64,000 bases of DNA. It comes from Plantago major. Lineage: Eukaryota > Streptophyta > Magnoliopsida > Lamiales > Plantaginaceae. The stretch spans positions 1 through 64,000 of the forward strand of contig JAIFAC010000298.1 of assembly GCA_026545765.1 (NCBI GenBank), in the 5' to 3' direction. Below are positions 45,002 through 55,346 of this stretch, piece by piece; the first letter of the stretch is position 1, and each line of letters begins with the position of its first letter. Made by a program: the position numbers and the translations under genes. The notes under the pieces were generated by a model. The model had not been told where the DNA came from. It made no database searches and was given only the letters and a program-made list of their open reading frames with translations.

Positions 45002-45916
45002 ATGTTCCCTAGAACAATATCTGATTCGACTCTACTACATAAGGACTTTTCCGGAGAAGTGGCGCATAGTTTGATACATGCCTTTGAGCAGCGGATGGTC
45101 GACAAGATTACAGATGGCATTCAAGCCGTCACCCAGACTACGCAATTTATACCTACTGAACAAGAAGAAGTTAATGGGCAGAAGATCACTATCCCGGAAG
45201 TGATCAATCTTGTATCTGAAGATGATGAGGAGGAAGAAATGAATGAAAATTACTTTGATGAACCTCCCACTGACCATCACCAAAAGGATGATAATGTCAA
45301 AAAGGATGATGATGATGCCCCTGCACCAGGGACCGGAGGAATTTCACAGAGAAACAATGCCTCAGCTGCTGAAAAGCAAACTGAGAAGACTTCACAGAAA
45401 TCTCCGTCTTCATCACCTCAGAAATCTACTCATCCATCTTCTAACAAACATGCAGTTACTACTGAACAAATAGTTGAGCTTTCTGAAGAAACAAATCAGA
45501 AAATACTAAACACTCAAACTAGATCTACTCAACTCACACAACTGTTGGAAGAAGAACAACAGCTCCATCTTCAACTGGAAGATCAAATAGCTAAATCCAG
45601 AGATAAGATTGATCAACTACAAGATCTATACTTAGAAGAAATGATTGCTTACTCTGAAGTTAAAGAGCTACGGGATGCTGTGCAAGAGATCACCAAAGAA
45701 CTCGATACTGAAGAAGTATCTGAAGTAAAGCATGATGCTAAGGCTACATCATCTTCGAAAGAAGTACCATCCTCCTCCCAGAAAGGAAAGAAACCAATCT
45801 CTGAGATGGTTCTTTGGACTCGTCTGATCGATGAAAATGTCGAGAGGATGAAGATCCTTTGGGCTAATCACTTTCGGATAGCGAGGAAGACAAGACTTTG
45901 GCGAGCACCGCCATGA
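45002..45916 (+). CDS. acidic coiled-coil ORF of CopD (env-like region)
   Basis: 304 codons without a stop. Residues 67-79 read VINLVSEDDEEEE, matching a SUMO-interaction motif (hydrophobic core plus acidic run). Residues 95-150 are acidic then Ser/Pro/Lys-rich and look disordered; about 156-240 form a coiled coil (EEEQQLHLQLEDQIAKSRDK, LRDAVQEITKELDTEE). The visible ATG may not be the real start, since upstream exons lead in through 44811-45001 in shifted frames. A coiled coil in the post-pol ORF is a described Sirevirus env-like feature. The tail after about 45790 is frame-damaged. Confidence 0.65.
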   Translation: MFPRTISDSTLLHKDFSGEVAHSLIHAFEQRMVDKITDGIQAVTQTTQFIPTEQEEVNGQKITIPEVINLVSEDDEEEEMNENYFDEPPTDHHQKDDNVKKDDDDAPAPGTGGISQRNNASAAEKQTEKTSQKSPSSSPQKSTHPSSNKHAVTTEQIVELSEETNQKILNTQTRSTQLTQLLEEEQQLHLQLEDQIAKSRDKIDQLQDLYLEEMIAYSEVKELRDAVQEITKELDTEEVSEVKHDAKATSSSKEVPSSSQKGKKPISEMVLWTRLIDENVERMKILWANHFRIARKTRLWRAPP

Positions 45917-46039
45917 ACATTTAAGCGGTTTCTCACTTAAAAAGGAAGTTGATTGCTCCTACAATATTCAACAAAGCAAGCGTCCACTCCATGAATACAT
46001 GAATAGGTACCAAGTGCAATCGCTACTACGAACAAGGAG

Positions 46040-47570
46040 ATGTCTTCACAGAACAAGGAAGTAATTGCCTCCGTCCCCTCTGAAATGAGAAAATTCACTG
46101 AGCTCATCACTCAGAGAACAACTAGCATAGTCATTGCTCAGAAAGATCTGGGAATGATAAGGGACGATGATGCGTCTTTAGCTGAAAAAGCTTTTCAAGA
46201 GGCAAGTTACCTGCTTTGGAAGCGGATGCCATCCTAGGCCGTTGGCGAGCTCACGATAAGGACAATGGACTTATCAAGCAAAATCGGGAGCTCAAAGCGA
46301 ACTTGAAGTTGGTCACTTTATAATTATTTACAAGGGCATTTCAACTCTCTCTCAGTTCCTTTATGAGGTAAATGACAATGACTAAGGGGGAAAGAAAGTA
46401 CAAATCTGGACCTCAAAGTCAGGGGGAATGGGAATAAGGAGATGAAAACAAGAAGAAATTTGGAGCTGGTACGGCTCCGAAAGGAAGAAGAAAAACTTCC
46501 CAGCCACCACTCAGAATCAATGAACCCTCCTCTAGCCTAGCTGCTTCCCAGAAACCTACTGAAGGAACCAAAATGGTAACAAGGGCCATGGCACAGAAAC
46601 CTCCAAGGAGTACCAAGGCTCCAAGGAGAAGACAAGTTAGAGGGATTGATGAATCTTCTAAAGAAGAAGAAGAAGGTCAAATCAAGTCCCAGGGCAATGA
46701 AGAAGGCTGTAAAACTCACACAAGATCTAATCTTGATGATGATGAGGAAACTGATGAAGATGAAGCTCCTCTTCACAGAAAAAGGAAAATTGAAAGCTAG
46801 CGGCCCATAGCTGCAAAGCCCCTAGCTAAAAGCCCTCTGGAAATACCAAGTCTATCCGGTGGTGGTTCTTCAAGCAACAACCCCAAAGAGAATTCAAGAC
46901 GAGAAGGAGCAGAGAGTGAGCAAAGACAAAATCAACTTCCACTCGGGCGGAAGAAGCCAAAATTGAGTATGTGAAGTATGACAATGATTCCTCATCTCTG
47001 GTGCATCAATCAAAGAATGGCTATTGGATTACGGGCTGAAGCATCTTTTGGTAAATTCAAGATTTCGAACCAATCCATAAACAACTTATGGCATGGAGAA
47101 AGAATAAACCTACCTTGATCAACACAATCACATCAAAGCATGGTTGGATTTTGAAGTTGTCAAGAAGGCGAAGCCGTGAAGAAGGACCTCTCGATGATTG
47201 TCCATATGGAAAGCGGATGATGTGCACAAAATTACGAATATCAGGAGCAGGCACAAGACCAAGACTTGTGGAACCACATGAGTCGTTCTATCGACGGAAG
47301 ATCAATACAAGGGTGACATCGGATATCTGAAGATTATCTCTGAATACTTCAAGCTTTGGATATCGAATAGAGCATGCACGGAAGTGGGGAAAGTACCTGG
47401 GTCAAGCATTTTGCGAAAAATCCTACCAAAACCTACAAAGAGGTGTGGATTTGCGAGACACGAGATGCTAATCGAAATCTTCTCTATGATTATTACGATG
47501 ACATCAAAAGGTTTGGAGATAGGAAATTTGCAGACTGATCCATAAAAATACTGTTGAAGACTTGAAGATT
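46040..47570 (+). pseudogene. C-terminal part of the CopD env-like region
   Basis: Pieces in different frames: SSQNKEVIASVPSEMRKFTE (46040-46235), KAPRRRQVRGIDESSKEEEE and HRKRKIES (46573-46800), GRKKPKLS near 46950, and a 47040-47500 stretch with VKKAKP and DDCPYGK. Basic clusters (RRRQVR, HRKRK, RKKPKL) next to acidic runs look like nuclear localisation signals in a disordered protein. No family is recognised. Bases 47570-47907 are non-coding, with a GAAGACTTGAAGA-type duplication at the start. Confidence 0.5.
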
Positions 47571-47907
47571 GAAGACTTGAAGACTAGTCTGTTAGGATGT
47601 TTACTTGGAGCTTGGTTACTCCTGTTGTCCTAATTTACTATGTAGTTTTTGTATTTTTGCTGACTGAGCTTAACTGTATTATGTATTGAAGTTATCTGTA
47701 ATCCTTATTTGTAACTTATCTGAAGAACTTACTCTCAGATGGTATTCTATAAAAGATAACTTGTCTGCAAAGATCACACCTTGTGATTTGGTTGATGTCT
47801 ACTTACGCATAATTATATGAATTTGAAGATCTTAAGAAAAGATTAAGTGGTGGATTGTTTCCTCATCCAGATTTGTAATAGGTAAAGATAGTCATCGTTG
47901 ACTGATC

Positions 47908-47922
47908 AAAAAGGGGGAAATT
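47908..47922 (+). other. CopD polypurine tract
   Basis: AAAAAGGGGGAAATT directly precedes the 3' LTR, as expected for the plus-strand primer. Confidence 0.88.
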
Positions 47923-49633
47923 TGTTGGGAAATTTCTTGTGAAATTTGTTGGGAAATTTGTTGGGACATTTCTTGAGAAATTTGTTAGGAATTTTGTTAG
48001 ATATTTTGTAAAGAATATCTGTTTAGTTTTGATCAGCAACATGATGACTTATCTTAGTCTCAGAAAGGTGATTAGTACTCTTGGTTCACTTGAACATTGT
48101 AAAAGAGGAAAACCATTAAGTATGATAGTCTAGCTAATCTTGTATAGGATGTTAGATCTGAAAATATAATTTTTATTTTATGAAGAGAAGACCAAGAAGT
48201 CATCCAAGCGAGCTCAGCGACATTGAAGACTTGTGAAAACTACACAAGATTCTTGAATCATTGTTAGGATATCTTAAGCGGATATCTTAAAGACACGAAT
48301 AGTTTCAAACAAAGCGTGTCACAAGAGATATCGAGAAATAAGAGACATATCGAAAACAAGGAAAGTGTCCTGATATCTATTCTCGGATACCTTGAGCATT
48401 AACCACATTTACGAAAAGAAATATATTGCAAACAAAAGTTGTTTCAATAAATCTGAGTGGTATCTGAAGATTATGAACAAGGATGTGCAAAGAATCGACA
48501 ACACTAGTCTACGATACAAAGAATAGTTTCGTTGACACTCTGACAAAAAGTATAGTCTGATGCATTTAATGCAGACGGAGATATGCGAATAAAAGCAACG
48601 ACTTAGGAAGAAGACAAACACCTTCTGATCTTATACGAGATATGAATAGTTTGAATTTGAGCTAACGGATACTATTCTAACGGCACTCAAATTCATCTAT
48701 AAATATCAACACTTAGGCGCTTGAGAAGACACCTTGAACACCTTGAGCGCATATAAGCTGAGCGTCTTACTCTCTCAAAGTGACTTACTTATCCTCGAAA
48801 GCTTTACATTGCGACCAAAGCTTTTGATCTTGAGTAAACTCTTGAAGTTCTAAGTGTCTGATCCTAAACAAGCAAAGCTATACGTGAAGGAGTTGAATCA
48901 AAAGATCAACTATAAGATTCATTCTCTTGAGCAGATATCATAAGACTTAGTCGATTAAAATCGAACAAGATACCATCTGTTGTAAAATGTATTAAGTAAC
49001 TTGGTTCACGAGCTATTTGATTAAGCGAAAAGTTATTAAGGCGCTCATCGACAACTCAGGCAAAACCAACACCATAAGCTGGCGTAGTCTGAGGAAGTAC
49101 TTAGTTTGAAAAATCGGGAATAACTCCAAGGTTCTAGAGTATAGGAAGTACTTGATTTGGGCGAGGAATAACTCAAGGTTATTGAGTATAGGAAGTACTT
49201 AGCTTGGGAAGCTAGGGAATAACTCGAAGGTTTACGAGTATAGGAAGTACTTGGCTGTGAAAGTCGGGGAACAACTCAGGGGGAACATTTGGTTGGGAAC
49301 CAATTGTTAAGAATCTTAGAATAGGATTATTGTAAGGAGATCTCAATTATATGTTTTAGTGAATTCTAGGTCTCTGATAGACCGAAGTGGATTAGTTGGA
49401 GGATTACTTCACCTCCAGATACCACTATAGTTGCTGTGTCATTTACCTTTCTGTATTTACATTTGATAGCACACACACATAATGCATTTACGCACTTATC
49501 TTTATTAAGTCTTCCACACTCTGATTCTAAGTATCAGATATCTGAGAAATATTTGTTATCGAAAAAAGTTTTAAAAGACTATTCACCCCCCCCCCCCGTC
49601 TAGTGTGTTTAGTTGTCGTTATCTGGACCAACA
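47923..49633 (+). repeat. CopD 3' LTR
   Basis: 1711 bp, aligned end to end with 33640-35345 and with the same TGTTGGGAAATT direct repeats at its start. A C homopolymer of about 13 bases near 49586 replaces CCCCCTC of the 5' copy. GTTCC follows at 49634-49638. Confidence 0.96.
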
Positions 49634-49638
49634 GTTCC

Positions 49639-50296
49639 TTTGGGGTGAAGGCAACTTGTTGGGTCAGTTTATGTTTTAGGGCGGTCACGGGCGGCTCTCC
49701 TTTAGGTGGGGGTGGTAGGCTAGGACTTTGCCTTCCTACAACGATCCATTCTGCCACCGGGTCAGTTTCTTGGTTCATTCCAATCCCTGCGTTAGCTATT
49801 TCTGTCGTAAGTGTTAAAACTTTGCTCGTTGGCAAGTTGACTGTCTGGGTCTCAGTAAAGACACAGCCCTGTATCCTTTCTTGCGCTTGTGGCTCCGTAT
49901 TTCCAGGGTACTCAGCCAAAAAGTCAGCCAGGACATGGGCTTTCTTAACGGATGGGACTTGATACTCGATCATGTGATCCCCCAACTCTATTGTCGATTT
50001 GGCTAATCTTCCTGACTTGGATGCGGTTGATTGATAAGAACCACAATCTTGTGTGATCGAAAGTACGGCTTGAGATTCCTTGAGGTCTCCACTAGGCAGT
50101 ATGCGTACTTTTTGATCTCCTTGTAATTTTTCTCGGCTGTTCCTAGTACTTTACTTAGGTAGTACACTGGTAGGTGCTCGTTTTTCTGTATACGTACCAG
50201 GATGGAACTCACTACTTCTGGCGTGATGGCGAGATAAATGTACAATGGCTCCCCCTCTTTAGGCTTGGAAAGGAGAGGAGGAGAGGACATGTAGAG
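49639..50296 (-). pseudogene. GypB RNase H and linker
   Basis: The minus-strand frame 50290-50003 reads PLLSKPKEGEPLYIYLAITP, KNEHLPVYYLSKVLGTAEKN, YKEIKKYAYCLV and NLKPYFRSHKIVVL, a well-preserved gypsy RNase H. Another frame (49985-49639) reads MIEYQVPSVKKAHVLADFLA and a Pro-rich linker (LPPPPKGEPPV) that leads to the second RNase H across CopD. One shift near 50000 separates them. Confidence 0.9.
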
Positions 50297-50886
50297 TTAT
50301 AGGTTTTCAAAGGCGTCTCTGCATTCCCTGTTCCATTCAAAATTCTCTGTCTTTCTTAGGACTTTGAAGAACGGGAGGTTCTTTTCAGCCGACCTGGAAA
50401 TGAAGCGACTAAGGGATATCACTTTCCCTTTGAGTCTTTGAACATCTCTGAGTTTCTCTGGATGTGGGACCTCCAGTATCGCTTTTATCTTCTCTGGGTT
50501 GGCCTCGATCCCTCTATGCGTGACCATGTAACCCAGGAATTTACCGCCCCTGACCCCAAATGTGCATTTTGCGGGATTGAGTTTCATGCCATATTTTCTC
50601 ACTATGGCAAAGCACCTTTCTAGATGAGGAATGTGGTCGGCTGCCTCCCTACTTTTTACCAAAATATCGTCTACATAAACCTCCATTGACTTGCAAAGCT
50701 CTTCCTTGAATATTCGGTTCATCAATCGCTGGTAAGTGGCTCCTGCATTGCGTAGACCGAACGGCATGACTTTGAAACAGTAGACACCTCTGGCTGTGAT
50801 GAAAGCTATTTTAGCTATGTCATGTTCAGCCTTTTTGATTTGGTTGAATCCTTGAAAAGCGTCCATGAAACTCAGCAGGGCACACT
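50297..50886 (-). pseudogene. GypB reverse transcriptase, C-terminal two thirds
   Basis: A 189-codon open minus-strand frame: MDAFQGFNQIKKAEHDIAKI, VMPFGLRNAGATYQRLMNR, YVDDILVKS with YVDD at 50666-50677, FGVRGGKFLGYMVTHRGIEA, and a C-terminal RFISRSAEKNLPFF. The catalytic pair is intact. The N-terminal third, with the first catalytic Asp context upstream of SFMDAF, is lost at the junction with LtrX at 50884-50888. Confidence 0.93.
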
Positions 50887-50888
50887 AA

Positions 50889-53057
50889 TGCGCTCAAAAA
50901 TTAATACTTATATTGACACAAATAGAAAAAGCGATTGTTATAGACATACAAGGTTTTTAACCACATGATCGTTCTCTCGAGGAATTGATTAAGCTAGTTC
51001 TATAGAATAGAATCACTTGTGTTGGTTGTAAACAGATAGTGTGGAAAGTGATACTTCAACCCTAGAATATAATCTAACTTGCACAAGATAAGGTAAAACC
51101 AAGATCACGCAATTCCATAAACCATGAAGTTAAATAAATCCTTTCATGAAATGTGCTGATCTGAGAATGACCAATTAAGGATACACTAATGCGATTATCA
51201 CCTTGCTATTGATAGTTCGACCAAATCACGGGCTATAAATGCGTAATCACTACAAAGAGCACATCACGAGCTATGTAATCATACGAATATAGCCTAATTA
51301 ATGATTAAGACACTAACAAGTTCACACCGATCCACCAAGATTCAGTAATCAAGGTAACAATCTGTCACGTACAAACTTAAACAACAATTTGCACGATTGA
51401 TACCTGGATACGTCAGTGACAAGAGATAGTATGAAATGAAATAGTACTTCTATTGCAAGAGAGATTGAATCTGTAAAGTGTTTACAATGCTTGAATTATG
51501 ATGTGTCAAAACAAAGTTCTAAATTTGTTTATGCCAAGAGTTAATTCTCAACACTACGAAAACTAGTAGTGCAGTGAAGTTAACCCCGAGGTCGGACTCG
51601 AAGGACTTAACTAAGCTGAGCTCGGTTTATGAATAATAACACAGTATGGAAAGCAGTAAATTGTTTAGTTGCTTCGGCAGCAGAATGATTAACTACGTGA
51701 AAGTAAACTACTTTGCAGACTAACTAGAAAACAGATTTAAACATAACGAGATTGATATGAATGAGGAGAATTATGGTGTGGTGACAGAAGACAAGCTAGC
51801 TAGCAGGAAACATGCAACAATAATGATGTCGATTTACTCTAGTTATCAACTTTGGGACATGCTCTACCGATTATTACACTGCTCTAGGCTTTTCTGGGCA
51901 GACACCTAATGTCACGTAAGGTACGAAGAACTATGACAATGAACTAACTCAATTTTTTCAAGAAAACAGATAACATTAGTGAAGGCGTCCATTCCACTCG
52001 CTTCTGATTAATAAGGTAATGTAGTTATTCTTGTTTGCAATGAACGATGGATATAGCAAGGCCTTGAGGCGTTTTATTGTAAGTGATCGGATGCTTAATC
52101 CATTGGTGATTTTGCGTAACGAACATCAAGCAGACAACTACATACATGATTAATCAAAAGCACGAGTAAATCGCATCTTATGTATATAATCACATGAACC
52201 CTAACTAGCATGCATTGAATCTGTCACCACCCCATAATCAGGGTGTTTAGCTACTCATAACATGCGAAGACATAATCAATATCACAATTAAACAAGCAAT
52301 AAACATAATCTAATACTTAAAATCAAAGATTCAAACGGTGATACAATTGTTACCCTTCGTGTCACAAACCCTAGGTAGAATTGAGAACCTGAATCGAATC
52401 GATGCAAAGAGTATGTAGATAACGCTCCCAATCAATTGACAATCGTCGGATTACAAGAAGAAATCGGTTCAATTACCTAGATAGGTAATTGCCTTGGAAA
52501 ATAGGTCTAGGTTGAGAGCAAAGTATGAAAACTTGACAATAGATGATAATGAAAACTAATTTTGTCTTGTTCTAACTAATAGAAACTAAAAGAAACAAGT
52601 TTAAACGAATTAGGAAACAAAACAGGCAGAAAACAAGCAATTGGCGTCGCTAGCATACCACCTGGCGTCGCCAGTAAGCTATGTTGGCATCGCCAGTTGC
52701 TATGCTGGCGTTGCAAGTGAAGTTACGAGGAGAACTGGCGTTACCCAGGCTCCTCCTGGCATCGGCAGTTCTTCCTGGAAGGAGGGTTTTGCCCTTTTGA
52801 ATCCAGTTCTTGGTATTTTGGCATTCCCACTCCACTTCTAGCGTCCATTCGGGGCATTGAAACTCCAAATCTTGTAGATACATGTAAAATACACCATTTT
52901 ACCTTCAATTAGCGCGGTTTAGTCAAATACCTACAAAACATACAAAGAACAAAACAAGTAAAAATTAATAATCTAGGAAAACCAATAAAAACTATACTTA
53001 AGGACGATAATAGACGATAAAAAAGACCAAATGAGACGGTGTAAAACCGACTCATCA
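50889..53057 (-). repeat. LtrX: 2.2 kb TGATGAG-type LTR
   Basis: On the minus strand it starts TGATGAGTCGGT and ends GAGCGCA. A terminal hairpin (ATGAGACGGT and ACCGACTCAT, 53031-53055) parallels LtrY. The interior is AT-rich with many stops and holds no gene; a GC-rich box lies at 52642-52785. A purine-rich GGTTTGGGAGTT precedes the start on the minus strand, so this looks like a 3' LTR with its internal region to the right. It directly abuts the truncated GypB RT without a visible target duplication. Confidence 0.6.
52642..52785. repeat. degenerate GGCGTCGCCAG repeat box in LtrX
   Basis: Six copies of a near-palindromic unit: GGCGTCGCTAGC, TGGCGTCGCCAG, TGGCATCGCCAG, TGGCGTTGCAAG, TGGCGTTACCCAG and TGGCATCGGCAG, 20-30 bp apart. 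It is a GC island in an AT-rich LTR. LtrY carries CTCACCGCGGTGAG in a comparable place. Confidence 0.85.
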
Positions 53058-53605
53058 AACTCCCAAACCGATCCTTTGCTTTTCCTTAAGCAACAGACTC
53101 TCTAAAAAACCTAGAAAAGCAAATAACACATAGACACATAGGTAAAGTCTAGCTCCCAAGCTACCGAGTCTACGATTGCAAATAATAAGCCCGAAAAATG
53201 CAAGAGGTTTGACATCACACTGACGTTCACAGAATCACATGCGCAAATCAAAAAGTTTGTTTCCCGAGTAAAAAGAACTTAAGTCTAACCCGGTAGTCCC
53301 TCACAAGTGGATCCTATGCAACTAATCTCTCACACTCCTGGAAGTGTCCAATAAGGGGTAATCACTCAAGAATATAAAGAGTAAAGGAAGGTGACTCACA
53401 TCACAAAGTTGCCTCAAATACCTCATGCAATGTACTCAATCAGTTAAGTCAGAAAGGACTTTTATCACAGCTCTATAATCAATCAGTAGACTTATAAAAA
53501 GGCAATCGTTCTCTCTTTTTTCAATTTTTTTATTTTTTGCATACTCCTTTTTTGCAGTCTTATATATGACCCCTATGCTTATTTTGTCTCAATTTTTTGG
53601 TAGTG
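53058..53605 (-). other. internal stub of the LtrX element
   Basis: The polypurine-like tract 53058-53069 (minus-strand GGTTTGGGAGTT) is followed by AAGGAAAAGCAAAGG-type sequence. The rest is non-coding and AT-rich, with a T-rich run at 53515-53540. It is cut by the CopE LTR at 53606. No gene is seen. Confidence 0.5.
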
Positions 53606-55230
53606 TGTTAGGAATATCTATTTAGATTTTGATCAGCAACCTAATGACTTATCTTAGCTCAGAAAGGTGGTTAGTACTCTTGGTTCACTTCAACACTGTA
53701 AAAGAGGAAAATCACTAAGTATGATAGTCTAGCAAATCTTGTATAGGATGTTAGGTCTCTGAATGTAATTTTTATTTCCTTGAAGAAGACCAAGAAGAAG
53801 GAATCCGGCAGGAGAAGTTCAACTTTAAAATGACGTTTTGAAGACTGCACAAGTTTACTGAAGACTAAGATCATCAGATACCCATGTTCAGATATCTTGA
53901 AGAAACAAGTGTTTTTCTATAAACAAGTGTTGCAAAAGATATCTGAGAATACAAGGTTTCTAAAATGAGGAAAAGTGCCCACAAATATCTATACTCAGAT
54001 ACCTTGGATAAAAACTATGTTTCTGGGAAACAATGTTGTAACAAGTATGTCACGGAATCCGAAGGTCTACGGAAAGGGCGTCTGATGCTTTAGAAAGCAT
54101 CGTGGTTAGATTAACTCTGAGGACAAAAAATAGTACAATCTGATAAATGTGGAACAAAGACATACGAACAAAGAAATCTACGAAAGAGACAACGTCTTCT
54201 GCGATACTATTTTCAGATATCAATAGTTTGAATTTCATTAAGCCTAACGGGTACTATTCAAATGGCATGATTTTCAACTATAAATATCATCACTTAGAAT
54301 GCTTGAAAAATACACACAGAACTTACACACTGAACACCTTGAACTTACAACTTTGAAAATACCAAACTAGTGGTATCTTTCTCTCAACCATCTGAGCCTT
54401 GACCTACATATTCTTGACACAATTGCGACTAAGCTCTTGAATTCTAAATAGCACGAAAGTTCGAAGTGTCCTGATCCTTAACAAGCATTGCTATATGTGA
54501 AGGGGTTGAATCAAAAGATCAAGTATCTGAGATTCATTCTATAGAACATTTATCATAGACTTGGGTCAGTAAAGAACATATCACCATACAATGTGAAGTG
54601 TGTTAAGTGATTCTTGTTTCATAGAGTATTCTTACATAACTGAGAAAGTTATTAATACTACTCACCTGACGAACTTCAACTTGACACCTTAAGCGTGGAG
54701 TCACGAAGTACTTAGTTTGGGAAACTAACAAATAACACCAAGGTTACTGAGCATAGGAAGTGCTTAGTTTGGTAAACTAAGGAATAGCTCAAAGGTTTCT
54801 GAGTATAGGAAGTACTTGGCTGAGAAAGCCGGGGAATAACTCAGGGGGAACACTTGGTTAGGAACCTAGTGTATTAGGAATCGAGAGAAGATATTTGTAA
54901 GGTTAACTCAATTATACATCTTAGTGGATTCTAGAGTGCGAGAAAAGGCGAAGTGGATTAGTTGAAGGATTACATACCTTCAGATGCCACTATAAAGACT
55001 TGTGTTATTTACTTTCTGCAATTTATTACTTGCTTTATTTACTTTGCTAAGTATTTACACATATCTTGCTGAGCACGTGCACTTATCACAAAAAGTCTTC
55101 CGCTCTCTGAAAATAAGTATCAGATATCTTCACAGAAATCTAAGAAATTGTGTTTATCGATAAAAGTTTGAAAAAGACTATTCATCCCCCCCCCCCCTAG
55201 TCTTTTACTTTGCCGTTATCTGGATCAACA
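53606..55230 (+). repeat. CopE 5' LTR
   Basis: 1625 bp, TGTTAGGAATATC to TGGATCAACA. It lacks the 5' direct repeats of the CopD LTR. CTATAAAT at 54278-54285 is its TATA box. A C run of about 14 bases (near 55184) is the counterpart of the variable poly-C tract. Several CAG/CTG sites are kept here where CopD has CG. Confidence 0.9.
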
Positions 55231-55232
55231 AG

Positions 55233-55244
55233 TTGTATCAGTGC
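55233..55244 (+). promoter_or_regulatory. CopE primer binding site
   Basis: TTGTATCAGTGC, two mismatches from the initiator-Met complement TGGTATCAGAGC, two bases after the LTR end. Confidence 0.8.
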
Positions 55245-55346
55245 AGGAGGTTCCCAAGCCTTACCTTTGAACCTAAATCGAGATAAGTGCCCACTAACTG
55301 CTTTTCACCTACACTTGATTTGTATGTTTAGTGTGTTTGCTGCAGG

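Larger units (their letters stand above)
33640..49633 (+). mobile_element. CopD: complete copia element of about 16 kb, inserted in GypB
   Basis: 15,994 bp between GTTCC repeats. 5' LTR 33640-35345, primer site, gag, protease, integrase, RT, RNase H (to 41215), then 6.7 kb of extra sequence with an internal TATA, an intron array and coiled-coil ORFs, then a polypurine tract and 3' LTR 47923-49633. It is Sirevirus-like in RT phrases, LTR length and post-pol coding, but longer than the 9-12 kb I would expect. It is the best complete member of the CopA/CopD/CopE family here. Many frameshifts are present. Confidence 0.95.
29304..50888 (-). mobile_element. GypB: Tat-like Ty3/gypsy element, split by CopD
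   Basis: Minus-strand order: RT (50886-50297), RNase H, linker, [CopD 33640-49633], second RNase H, integrase, tandem repeats, then an ORF on the opposite strand (30126-30923). Two RNase H domains plus an antisense ORF between integrase and 3' LTR are hallmarks of plant Tat elements. Both ends are missing: the 5' side stops inside RT at LtrX, the 3' side at the CACTA terminus. Confidence 0.9.

Noticed and set aside
52641..52841. Short protein-like frame over the GGCGTCGCCAG box
   Set aside because: It results from the GC-rich repeats inside an LTR; both strands are open because of the repeat, not because of coding.
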